From Reyranella sp. (GTDB lineage: Bacteria > Pseudomonadota > Alphaproteobacteria > Reyranellales > Reyranellaceae), in contig JAUXST010000300.1 in the NCBI GenBank assembly GCA_030679805.1, positions 1 to 27,317 on the forward strand: a DNA stretch of 27,317 nucleotides. The letters run 5' to 3'. Under the pieces are notes generated by a model. It was not told the DNA's origin and did no database searches. It saw only the letters and a program-made list of their open reading frames with translations. Positions 7,678 through 14,101 of the stretch are shown one piece after another (position 1 is the first letter of the stretch; each line of letters begins with the position of its first letter). Made by a program: the position numbers and the translations under genes.

Positions 7678-7695
7678 AAACCGTCTGGTCGGTTT
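7678..7695. promoter_or_regulatory. Putative TetR-family operator (dyad 2)
   Basis: AAACCGTCTGGTCGGTTT has perfect 6-bp arms (AAACCG / CGGTTT) around a 6-bp centre, 14 of 18 positions symmetric. It lies between tetR and the lipoprotein gene, 64 bp upstream of that gene's ATG. It matches dyad 1 at 12 of 18 positions, including the outer arms, so the same regulator is the likely reader. Confidence 0.58.
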
Positions 7696-7759
7696 ACAAA
7701 CATGTCTCCCGATGCTATCGCTCGCGTCGACCCGGATAACGCGAAAAAAGGAGACCGAG

Positions 7760-8422
7760 ATGTTCATATCCGCCAAGCCGAACCGGCTGCTGGCCGCCGT
7801 TCTTTGCGTCCCGCTGGTCGCCTGCGGCAGCCCGGAGCCGGTCGCCTACTCCGGGATCGAATCGTCATCGCAGCTCGTTCCCAATCGCCAGGACGATCCG
7901 GGGCGCATGCCGTATCGCTACGCCACGCCGGTGGACTGGCGCGCCTACAAGAGCCTCATCATGGATCCGGTCACGATCTATCGCGGCCCCGACAATCAGT
8001 TCGGAGACATGTCCGACGCGGACAAGGCGACCCTCGCCAGCTACATGAGCAGCCAGTTCACCGAGAAGTTGCGCCATCGCTTCGTGATCACGACCGGTCC
8101 GGTGCCGGACACGCTGCGCTTGAAGCTGACGCTGACCGGCGCCGCGACGAGCACACCGGTCCTTTCCACTCTTTCCCGCTTCGACATCGCAGGCGGTCTC
8201 TACAACGGCGTGCAGAGCGTGCGCGGCGGCGAAGGCATGATGACGGGGTCGGTGATCTATGCCGTTGAGATCCACGATGCCTCGACCGGTCGCCTGCTCA
8301 GTGCGTTCATCTCCAAGCAGTATCCGAATGCTCTGAACATCGGAGCCAGCATCGGGTCACTGGCGGCGGCTAAGGCCGGCATCGAGAAGGGCGCCGAAGC
8401 GTTGGTTGCGTACCTGAAATAA
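7760..8422 (+). CDS. DUF3313-like outer-membrane or periplasmic lipoprotein
   Basis: The 220-residue protein begins MFISAKPNRLLAAVLCVPLVACGSPEP. LVAC is a lipobox, so Cys22 should be lipidated after signal peptidase II cleavage. The mature part matches the general layout of DUF3313 proteins: YKSLIMDPVTIY near the N-terminus, MSSQFTEKL, a LRLKLTLTGA strand, GSVIYAVEIHDASTGRLLSAFISKQ, and a Gly/Ala-rich C-terminal helix. Function of the family is unknown. AAGGAG lies six bases before the ATG at 7760, which decides the start. It probably has its own promoter with the TetR-like dyad just downstream of it, and it converges with the TauE gene 31 bp away. Confidence 0.78.
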   Translation: MFISAKPNRLLAAVLCVPLVACGSPEPVAYSGIESSSQLVPNRQDDPGRMPYRYATPVDWRAYKSLIMDPVTIYRGPDNQFGDMSDADKATLASYMSSQFTEKLRHRFVITTGPVPDTLRLKLTLTGAATSTPVLSTLSRFDIAGGLYNGVQSVRGGEGMMTGSVIYAVEIHDASTGRLLSAFISKQYPNALNIGASIGSLAAAKAGIEKGAEALVAYLK

Positions 8423-8453
8423 CCGCCCTTCTATTTCAGCGCCTCAGCCTTCG

Positions 8454-9209
8454 TCATGCATGCACCATCCGCCAGATCCCCTGGGCGATATAGACCGCAC
8501 CCAACGCCAGGATGACCCGCCGCGTCCAGTGGTAGAACTGCTTGTCCGACATGCGGTCGAGGAACCGGCGCGAGAGCGTGGTGCCGAACACGGCGAAGGC
8601 GGCGGCGTAGGCCATCACCAACCACTGTTCGAGGTCGCGCCCGGCCGGATTGTCGATCAGGGCGCCGAAATAGACGACCTTGGTGAGATGGCCTAGCACC
8701 TGGGCTGCCGCCTTGGTGGCGACGTTGACCTGCCGCGTCATGCCGGTGCGGACATAGAAGATGTCGAGCAGCGGCCCGGTGACGCCCGACACGAGCTGGA
8801 TGGCGCCGCCGATGGCACCCGCCAGGAACGCCTGGCCTGGCGCCTCGATGTTGGGCGCGATCCGCCGCGGCAACGACAAGGCGATGAAGGGTGTGACGCC
8901 CACCGCCATCAGCACCAGCGCCTTGTCAGGCACGAAATCGAAGAACGAGAATACGACCAGCGAGGCGGCCGCCCCGGCACCGAACTGCAGCACGACGCTC
9001 CATTTCACGTGATGCCGCCACAGCCAGGCGCGCCAGCCGTTGGCCGCGATCTGGATGACGCCATGGAACACCATGGCGACCGGCACCGGCAGCAGAACCA
9101 GCAGAAAGCCGATCAGCAGCATGCCGCCCGCCATGCCGAAGATGCCGGAAATGAAGGAGGTCACGACGGCCACGGCCGCCAGCGCCGCCAGGATGGGCAG
9201 GGAGAACAT
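8454..9209 (-). CDS. TauE/SafE family sulfite/organic-anion permease
   Basis: The 251-residue integral membrane protein has about eight hydrophobic segments. The family signature is ISGIFGMAGGMLLIGFLL in the first repeat, and GAIGGAIQLVSGVTGPLLDIFYVRTGM at the equivalent place in the second repeat. The middle NVATKAAAQVLGHLTKVVYFGAL helix is also typical. TauE/SafE proteins are thought to export or import sulfite, sulfoacetate or similar anions; nothing adjacent shows which. The start at 9209 was taken because it opens the first membrane segment; there is no good ribosome site, so a leaderless or alternative start is possible. It is divergent from the amidase (56 bp between starts). Confidence 0.87.
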   Translation of the reverse strand: MFSLPILAALAAVAVVTSFISGIFGMAGGMLLIGFLLVLLPVPVAMVFHGVIQIAANGWRAWLWRHHVKWSVVLQFGAGAAASLVVFSFFDFVPDKALVLMAVGVTPFIALSLPRRIAPNIEAPGQAFLAGAIGGAIQLVSGVTGPLLDIFYVRTGMTRQVNVATKAAAQVLGHLTKVVYFGALIDNPAGRDLEQWLVMAYAAAFAVFGTTLSRRFLDRMSDKQFYHWTRRVILALGAVYIAQGIWRMVHA

Positions 9210-9265
9210 CGGCTGCGGGCGTAGCGCAGCGTGCAGACGCTGTCGAGGATGGGCTAGGGTGCGCC

Positions 9266-10702
9266 ATGACCGACACCGACCTTCTCTACACTCCGGCCGC
9301 AAAAGCCGCCGCCCTCATCCGCTCGCGCAAGCTTTCGCCTGTCGAGTATGTTGATGCCGTCCTGAAGGCGATCGAGCGCGCCCAACCCAAGCTCAACTGT
9401 TTCCGCGAGGTCACGGCTGACGCGGCGCGGCGCGATGCGAAGAAAGCCGAGAAAGCCGTCATGGACGGCGCCAGGTTGGGGCCGCTGCACGGCATTCCCA
9501 TCAGTGTGAAGGACCTGGTCGACGTCGCGGGCGTTCCGACGCGGCACGGCTCGGCGATTTTCGACGACAACCCGCCCGCCGCGACCGACGACGTGCTGGT
9601 CCAGCGCCTGCGCGCCGCCGGCGCCATCATCATCGCCAAGGCGACATCGCCCGAGTTCGGCGTCAAGGGACTGACCGACGGTCCCTCCTTCGGCGTCACG
9701 CGCAATCCCTGGAACCTCGAGCGCACGCCGGGCGGTTCCAGCGGCGGCAGTGCTGCCGCTGTCGCCGCCGGCCTCGGCCCGCTCTCGCTCGGCACCGACG
9801 GCGCCGGCTCGGTGCGCGGACCGGCCTCGTGCAGCGGACTCGTTGGTCTAAAAGCGACACTGGGCGCCGTACCGGCCGACACCACGCGCGATGCCTTCGG
9901 CAACAACATCTATGCCGGGCCGCTCGCCCGCACCATTACCGATGCAGCAACCATGCATGCCGTCCTCACCGGCCCCAGCGGCAAGGATCCGTGGAGCCTG
10001 GGTGGCGAGGACAAGCGCCAGCTGTCGCCCGCGCTGATGGGCGAAGATCTGAGCGGCATCCGCATCGGCTACATCGAGCTCACCGCCAATCCGCGGCTTG
10101 CGGGCGACGTGCGCACCAACACCCGCACCTCGCTCGCCGCCTGGGAAGCCATGGGCGCCGACGTGGAGGAGGTGACGGAAAAAATCGACTGGATCGAATA
10201 CGAGGGCCGCGTCCTCTATCAGGCGAACTTCGCGGTGTTCTGCGCGCAGTATCTGCCCAAGTGGCAGAACCAGATGGACCCGGTGACGCTGGCCTTCATG
10301 GAGCGCGGCGCCAAATTCACCCTGGCCGACTTCCGCAACGCCCAGTTCGCCCGCACCACGCTCTTCCGCAAGATCCAGTCGCTGCTCGAGCGCTACGATT
10401 TCCTGGTGACCCCGACCAACGCGCGCACCGCGCTCGACGTCACCCACGACGCGGCCAACGACGAGGTCGTGATCGACGGCGTGAAGTGCGGCATCACCCG
10501 CCAGGGCTGGACCTCCTACCAGTATCCTTTCAACCTCACCGGCCACCCGGCCCTCGCCCTGCCCTCGGGCTTCGGCACCGATGGGCTGCCGACCTCGGTT
10601 CAGATCGTGGGCAAATGGAGCGCCGAGACCGACGTGCTGCGGCTGGGCGCGCTGCTCGAGCGGGCAAGGCCGTGGGCACAGCATCGGCCACCGGCGCTAT
10701 AA
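9266..10702 (+). CDS. Amidase (amidase-signature family)
   Basis: The 478-residue protein carries the amidase-signature triad: Lys82 in GIPISVKDLVDV, cis-Ser158 in TPGGSSGGSAAAVAAG, and nucleophile Ser182 in GTDGAGSVRGPAS. Spacing between the three matches known amidases (76 and 24 residues). The second Gly of the usual GTDxGGS motif is Ala here. It is cytosolic, with no signal peptide. The known reaction is hydrolysis of a carboxamide; the substrate cannot be told, and the C-terminal variable part lacks GatA-specific features. The next downstream locus is a toxin-antitoxin unit with its own promoter. Confidence 0.92.
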   Translation: MTDTDLLYTPAAKAAALIRSRKLSPVEYVDAVLKAIERAQPKLNCFREVTADAARRDAKKAEKAVMDGARLGPLHGIPISVKDLVDVAGVPTRHGSAIFDDNPPAATDDVLVQRLRAAGAIIIAKATSPEFGVKGLTDGPSFGVTRNPWNLERTPGGSSGGSAAAVAAGLGPLSLGTDGAGSVRGPASCSGLVGLKATLGAVPADTTRDAFGNNIYAGPLARTITDAATMHAVLTGPSGKDPWSLGGEDKRQLSPALMGEDLSGIRIGYIELTANPRLAGDVRTNTRTSLAAWEAMGADVEEVTEKIDWIEYEGRVLYQANFAVFCAQYLPKWQNQMDPVTLAFMERGAKFTLADFRNAQFARTTLFRKIQSLLERYDFLVTPTNARTALDVTHDAANDEVVIDGVKCGITRQGWTSYQYPFNLTGHPALALPSGFGTDGLPTSVQIVGKWSAETDVLRLGALLERARPWAQHRPPAL

Positions 10703-10706
10703 CCTA

Positions 10707-10735
10707 TTGCGAATCTGATAATTATTGTATATACA
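10707..10735 (+). promoter_or_regulatory. Candidate brnTA promoter
   Basis: TTGCGA (10707-10712) and TATACA (10730-10735) are spaced by exactly 17 bp; each matches the sigma-70 consensus at 4 of 6. The predicted transcription start (about 10742-10743) coincides with the GTG start codon of brnT, and no Shine-Dalgarno sequence precedes it. Confidence 0.5.
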
Positions 10736-10741
10736 ATAATT
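10720..10741. promoter_or_regulatory. Perfect 22-bp palindrome, putative BrnA operator
   Basis: The 22 bp are perfectly self-complementary; the 20-bp core is ATTATTGTATATACAATAAT. It covers the -10 element and ends one base before the brnT start codon. BrnA-type antitoxins are known to repress their own promoter, so this is the natural operator. It could also fold as a hairpin at the 5' end of a longer transcript. Confidence 0.75.
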
Positions 10742-10742
10742 C

Positions 10743-11021
10743 GTGCGCATCATCTTCGATCCAGCGAAGCGGGCGCTCACGCTCGACAAGCGCGGGCTGG
10801 ATTTCGCTCTTGCCGGCCTGGTGTTCAGCGCTCGGCATATGACGCGTGCCGACGACCGGCAAGATTATGGAGAAGACCGTTTCATCTCGATCGGCCGCCT
10901 CGGTGGGGATGTCGTAGTGCTGGTTTGAACGCCACGTAGCGACGCTCGGCGAATTATTTCAATGAGGAAGGCCAATGGCCGTGAAAAAACGTTCTTCGAA
11001 GCGAGTCTGGCGGGATCCTGA
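10743..11021 (+). pseudogene. brnT: BrnT-family toxin interrupted by an in-frame TGA
   Basis: The first 61 codons (MRIIFDPAKRALTLDKRGLDFALAGLVF... up to GGDVVVLV) match the N-terminal two thirds of BrnT, a RelE-like ribonuclease toxin. The frame then meets TGA at 10926-10928. It continues in the same frame with TPRSDARRIISMRKANGRE and ends at TGA 11019-11021; RRIISxRKA is the conserved C-terminal BrnT motif. Replacing that one stop with Trp (TGG) restores a normal 92-residue toxin. It is therefore either a nonsense mutation that disarms the toxin, a sequencing error, or read-through. The GTG start sits one base after the operator. The gene overlaps brnA by 47 bp, as is usual for this module. 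Confidence 0.83.
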
Positions 11022-11241
11022 GGACGCGCCGGCACTCGGCCGTGCATGGTTCGACGAGGCCGATGTCATGGTCGGCCGTAAGGTCGTCCGCCGTGGTCGA
11101 CCTGCTGGCACGGCGACCAAGCAGGCAATTTCCATTCGCCTGGATAAGGACGTTCTCGCGCACTACCGCCAAGCAGGCTCAGGATGGCAGGCGCGTATCA
11201 ACGCCACGCTCCGGCGCTCTATAGCCAACACAAAGCGTTGA
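10975..11241 (+). CDS. brnA: BrnA-family antitoxin
   Basis: The 88-residue intact protein has the BrnA C-terminal domain: RRGRPAGTATKQAISIRLDKDVLAHYRQAGSGWQARINATLRR at about residues 39-81, a ribbon-helix-helix fold that binds the operator. The N-terminal half (VWRDPEDAPALGRAWFDEAD) is the usual toxin-binding arm. GAGGAAG lies just upstream of the ATG at 10975. In known systems it neutralises BrnT and represses the operon. Here the antitoxin is complete while the toxin frame carries a stop, so it may survive only as an autoregulator or as an antidote to another BrnT. Confidence 0.9.
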   Translation: MAVKKRSSKRVWRDPEDAPALGRAWFDEADVMVGRKVVRRGRPAGTATKQAISIRLDKDVLAHYRQAGSGWQARINATLRRSIANTKR

Positions 11242-11284
11242 AGCCCGTTGATCTCGCCGGCGGAAGGCGCAAAATTGGGGCTTC
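11240..11284. other. Interrupted inverted repeat after brnA
   Basis: GAAGCCC (11240-11246) pairs with GGGCTTC (11278-11284) and encloses a smaller stem CGCC / GGCG (11255-11258 and 11266-11269). There is no T-run, so it is not a classical intrinsic terminator. It precedes the AGGAGG site of the next gene. Confidence 0.25.
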
Positions 11285-11303
11285 TCTCCTGCAGGAGGTC
11301 TGC

Positions 11304-12308
11304 ATGCGCCGCCGCCGTCTGCTTGCCCTGTCCGCCGGAGCCCTCGCCGCCCCGGCACTGATCACCTCACCTGCCCGCGCCGCCGTCGAGATCCGCGAGC
11401 AGAACGGCTATCGCATCCGCACCTTCAATGTCCGGCCGGGGTCAGGCTCGCGCGATGTCGCCTGCAACGCCGACGGCACGGTGTGGTTCTGCGGCCAGCG
11501 CGACGGCACGCTCAACCTGCTCGATCCGCGCGACGGCGGGCTGAAGGTGATCAACCTCGGCCCGGGCGCCGCGCCGCACGGCGTCGTCGTCGGGCCCGAT
11601 GGCGCGGCCTGGGTGACCGAAGGTGGCCAGAATGCGATCGCGCGCATCGATGCCAAGGATCATCGCGTGCAACTCTGGAAGCTGAACGGCGGGCCCTCCT
11701 ACGCCAACCTCAACACGCCGGTCTTCGACAAGGCCGGCACGCTGTGGTTCACCGGCCAGGGTGGCGCGCTCGGCCGTTTCGATCCGAAGACGGAGAAGAT
11801 GCAGGTGTGGGACGCGCCGCGCGGCTACGGCCCCTACGGCATCGCGCTCACCCCGCAGGGCACGGTCTGGTACGTGTCGCTGGCCGGCAACTATCTCGCC
11901 GAGATCGATCTCGCCTCGGGCACACCGCGCATCGTCGAACCGCCGACACCGCAGCAGGGCGCGCGCCGCGTCTGGTCCGACAGCCTGGGACGGCTCTGGA
12001 TCAGCGAATGGAACAGCGGCAACGTTTCCATGCACGATCCCAAGGACGGCAGCTGGAAGAAGTGGAAGCTGCCGGGTGAGAAGCCGCGTTGCTATTCGGT
12101 CTATGTCGACGACCGCGACGCCGTCTGGCTGACTGACTTCGCGGCCAACGCCATCGTGCGCTTCGATCCCAAGACCGAAACATTCCTCTCGTTCCCGTCC
12201 AACAAGTCAGGCGCCAACGTACGCCAGATGGCCGGTCGACCGGGCGAGGCGTGGGGCGGCGAATCGGGCACCAACCGCATCGTCGTCATCGACAAGCCGC
12301 AAGCCTGA
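11304..12308 (+). CDS. Exported Vgb/streptogramin-lyase-like beta-propeller protein
   Basis: The 334-residue protein has an N-terminal RRRRLLALSAGALAAPALITSPARA export signal, compatible with Tat but without the full consensus. At least five propeller blades follow, each with a DGxxW or similar strand: CNADGTVWFCGQRDG, VGPDGAAWVTEGGQNAIARI, FDKAGTLWFTGQGGALGRFDPKT, LTPQGTVWYVSLAGN, DDRDAVWLTDFAANAIVRFDPKT. This is the virginiamycin B lyase-like fold. The final blade reads GEAWGGESGTNRIVVI rather than the Vgb WFTE pattern, so true streptogramin cleavage is not implied. AGGAGG lies five bases before the ATG at 11304. A cytochrome c gene starts 4 bp later, which suggests a periplasmic redox or binding role. 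Confidence 0.82.
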   Translation: MRRRRLLALSAGALAAPALITSPARAAVEIREQNGYRIRTFNVRPGSGSRDVACNADGTVWFCGQRDGTLNLLDPRDGGLKVINLGPGAAPHGVVVGPDGAAWVTEGGQNAIARIDAKDHRVQLWKLNGGPSYANLNTPVFDKAGTLWFTGQGGALGRFDPKTEKMQVWDAPRGYGPYGIALTPQGTVWYVSLAGNYLAEIDLASGTPRIVEPPTPQQGARRVWSDSLGRLWISEWNSGNVSMHDPKDGSWKKWKLPGEKPRCYSVYVDDRDAVWLTDFAANAIVRFDPKTETFLSFPSNKSGANVRQMAGRPGEAWGGESGTNRIVVIDKPQA

Positions 12309-12312
12309 ACGA

Positions 12313-12675
12313 ATGCGATTCTGGATCGTGGCGGCGGCGCTGTTTGCCGCATCGGGCGCCGCGCGTGCCCAATCCTGCAACGTGCAGGCGTTCGAGCCCT
12401 GCAAGGCCTGCCATGCGCTCACCAGGGACGCCGGCCAGAAACCCGGCCCGCAGCTCGTGGGCGTGATCGGCCGGCCGGTGGCCGGCGATCCGGCCTTCGA
12501 CTATTCGCCGGCGCTGCGGGCGGCACGGGACAAGGGCGACGTCTGGACGCGCGAGCGGCTCGACCTCTTCCTCGGCGATACCGAGGCGATGTACCCCGGC
12601 GGCTGGATGGGCAGCCCGCCGATCCGCGATGCAAAGCAACGCGCCGACCTCCTGTGTGTTCTCAGCGGGCCATGA
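12313..12675 (+). CDS. Small periplasmic c-type cytochrome
   Basis: The 120-residue protein has a signal peptide (MRFWIVAAALFAASGAARA) and one heme-binding CKACH motif at about residues 30-34, preceded by FEPCKACHAL. The class I cytochrome c layout continues with GPQLVGVIGRPVAGDPAFDYSPALR, a pattern of cytochrome c2/c550-like proteins, and a likely axial Met within MYPGGWMGSPP. The C-terminal helix (RADLLCVLSGP) is short and has an additional Cys. It is 4 bp behind the beta-propeller gene and probably translated with it. Function as a soluble electron carrier is inferred from family. Confidence 0.88.
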   Translation: MRFWIVAAALFAASGAARAQSCNVQAFEPCKACHALTRDAGQKPGPQLVGVIGRPVAGDPAFDYSPALRAARDKGDVWTRERLDLFLGDTEAMYPGGWMGSPPIRDAKQRADLLCVLSGP

Positions 12676-12710
12676 GCTAAGGTCGGCCCAAGAACTCTGG
12701 GAGGATTTTC

Positions 12711-13673
12711 ATGCGTTTCATTGCTGCAGTCGCGGGCGCGCTCGCCCTGCTCGCCGTCCATCCCGCGGCGGCGGAATATCCCGACAAGCCGATCAGGATC
12801 ATGGCGCCCTATGCGCCGGGCGGGAATATCGACGTCACCTCGCGCATCATCGCCGACAGACTGAAGGACGTGCTGGGCGTCCCCGTGCTGGTCGAGAACA
12901 AGGCCGGCGCCAGCGGCATGATCGGCAGCGACGTCGTGGCCCGCGCCGCGCCCGACGGCTACACGCTCCTGGTGTCGGCCAATTCGCTGGTCGCTGTGCC
13001 CGCCATCTACGGCAACGCGCCCTACGACTGGCGCACGGCTTTCACGCCGATCAGTCACATCCAGCGCGTGCCGGCGGTCCTGCTGGTGACGCCTAACTCG
13101 CCGATCAAGACCATGGCCGACTTCATTGCCCTCGGTCGCGACGGCAAGTTCGCGGTGGCCGATTCCGGCATCGGCACCACCAACCATCTCGCCCTCGAAC
13201 TGATCGGCGAGGCCACCGGCACGAAATACACGCTGATCCACTACAAGGGGTCGGGTGCGGCCAGCATCGACGTGATCGCGGGCCAGGTGACGGCCCAGGT
13301 CGACCAGGTCAACGCCGCCCTCGGCCACATCAAGGGCGGAAAGATGCGCGCCATCGCCATCTCGTCGACCGCGCGCATGCCAGAGCTGCCCGACGTGCCG
13401 ACGATGAAGGAGTCCGGCGTGAAGGGCCTGGAGACCTTCACCTTCAGCACTTTCACCGGCCTGTTCGGGCCAGCCAAGATGCCGCCCGAGGTGGTGGCCA
13501 AGCTCAACGCGGCGATGGTCAAGGTGCTGAAGGACCCGGCCGTCGTAAAACGCTTCGCCGACCTCACCGCCGAGGCCTATCCGACCACGCCGCAAGAGAC
13601 CGCGGCGATGTTCGACGCCGAGGACAAGGCCGTGGTGCCCCTGATCAAGAAGCTCGGAATCAAACCGGAGTAG
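12711..13673 (+). CDS. Bug-family (tripartite tricarboxylate transporter) substrate-binding protein
   Basis: The 320-residue periplasmic protein has a signal peptide ending HPAAA and then the Bug-family opening YPDKPIRIMAPYAPGGNIDVTSRI. Other signatures are VPVLVENKAGASGMIGSDVVARAAPDGYTLL near residues 58-88, and YKGSGAASIDVIAGQVTAQVD near 180-200. LPDVPTMKESGVKG and the C-terminal helix LNAAMVKVLKDPAVVKRF are also present. Such proteins deliver carboxylates to TctAB-type permeases, but no tctA or tctB lies in this window. Orphan receptors of this kind are common in beta- and alphaproteobacteria. GGGAGG is eight bases before the ATG. Confidence 0.93.
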   Translation: MRFIAAVAGALALLAVHPAAAEYPDKPIRIMAPYAPGGNIDVTSRIIADRLKDVLGVPVLVENKAGASGMIGSDVVARAAPDGYTLLVSANSLVAVPAIYGNAPYDWRTAFTPISHIQRVPAVLLVTPNSPIKTMADFIALGRDGKFAVADSGIGTTNHLALELIGEATGTKYTLIHYKGSGAASIDVIAGQVTAQVDQVNAALGHIKGGKMRAIAISSTARMPELPDVPTMKESGVKGLETFTFSTFTGLFGPAKMPPEVVAKLNAAMVKVLKDPAVVKRFADLTAEAYPTTPQETAAMFDAEDKAVVPLIKKLGIKPE

Positions 13674-13681
13674 ACCCTGCG

Positions 13682-14041
13682 ATGACCTGGCTGCCCCCCG
13701 CCATTGCGCCCATCGTCCTGTTGCTGATCTCCAACGTCTTCATGACGTTCGCCTGGTACGGGCATTTGAAGTTCACCGACAGGCCACTGTGGCTGGTGGT
13801 GGTGGCGAGCTGGAGCATCGCCTTCGTCGAATACTGCTTCGCCGTGCCGGCCAACCGCTGGGGCCACACGGTCTATTCCGCCGCCGAGCTCAAGACCATG
13901 CAGGAGGTGATCACGCTTGCCGTGTTCGCCGCCTTCTCGGTGCTCTATCTCGGCGAGCGCGTGACACTCAACCACTTCGTGGGTTTCGGGCTGATCTGCG
14001 CCGGGGCCTTCTTCGTCTTCAAGGGACCGATTCCGTCCTGA
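13682..14041 (+). CDS. DUF486 / DMT-like small membrane protein
   Basis: The 119-residue protein has four predicted membrane helices. The DUF486 pattern is clear: LLLISNVFMTFAWYGHLKF at residues 14-32, then WSIAFVEYCFAVPANRWGH, YSAAELKTMQEVITLAVFAAFSVLYLGE, and FVGFGLICAGAFFVFKGP. This is a half-size relative of drug/metabolite transporters and presumably dimerises. It starts 8 bp after the Bug receptor gene and is probably co-transcribed. No substrate is known. Confidence 0.9.
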   Translation: MTWLPPAIAPIVLLLISNVFMTFAWYGHLKFTDRPLWLVVVASWSIAFVEYCFAVPANRWGHTVYSAAELKTMQEVITLAVFAAFSVLYLGERVTLNHFVGFGLICAGAFFVFKGPIPS

Positions 14042-14101
14042 CGCGGGATGAAATCGGTCCTGCCTGCGTAGTCCTTTCGGACGGGAGGAGCAGCGCGCCC
14101 G

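Noticed and set aside
11240..11284. Intrinsic terminator after brnA.
   Set aside because: The arms pair, but the loop is long and no T-run follows; kept only as a low-confidence inverted repeat.
11304..12308. Streptogramin resistance gene (vgb).
   Set aside because: The propeller fold matches, but it has an export signal and a changed last blade; resistance is not supported.
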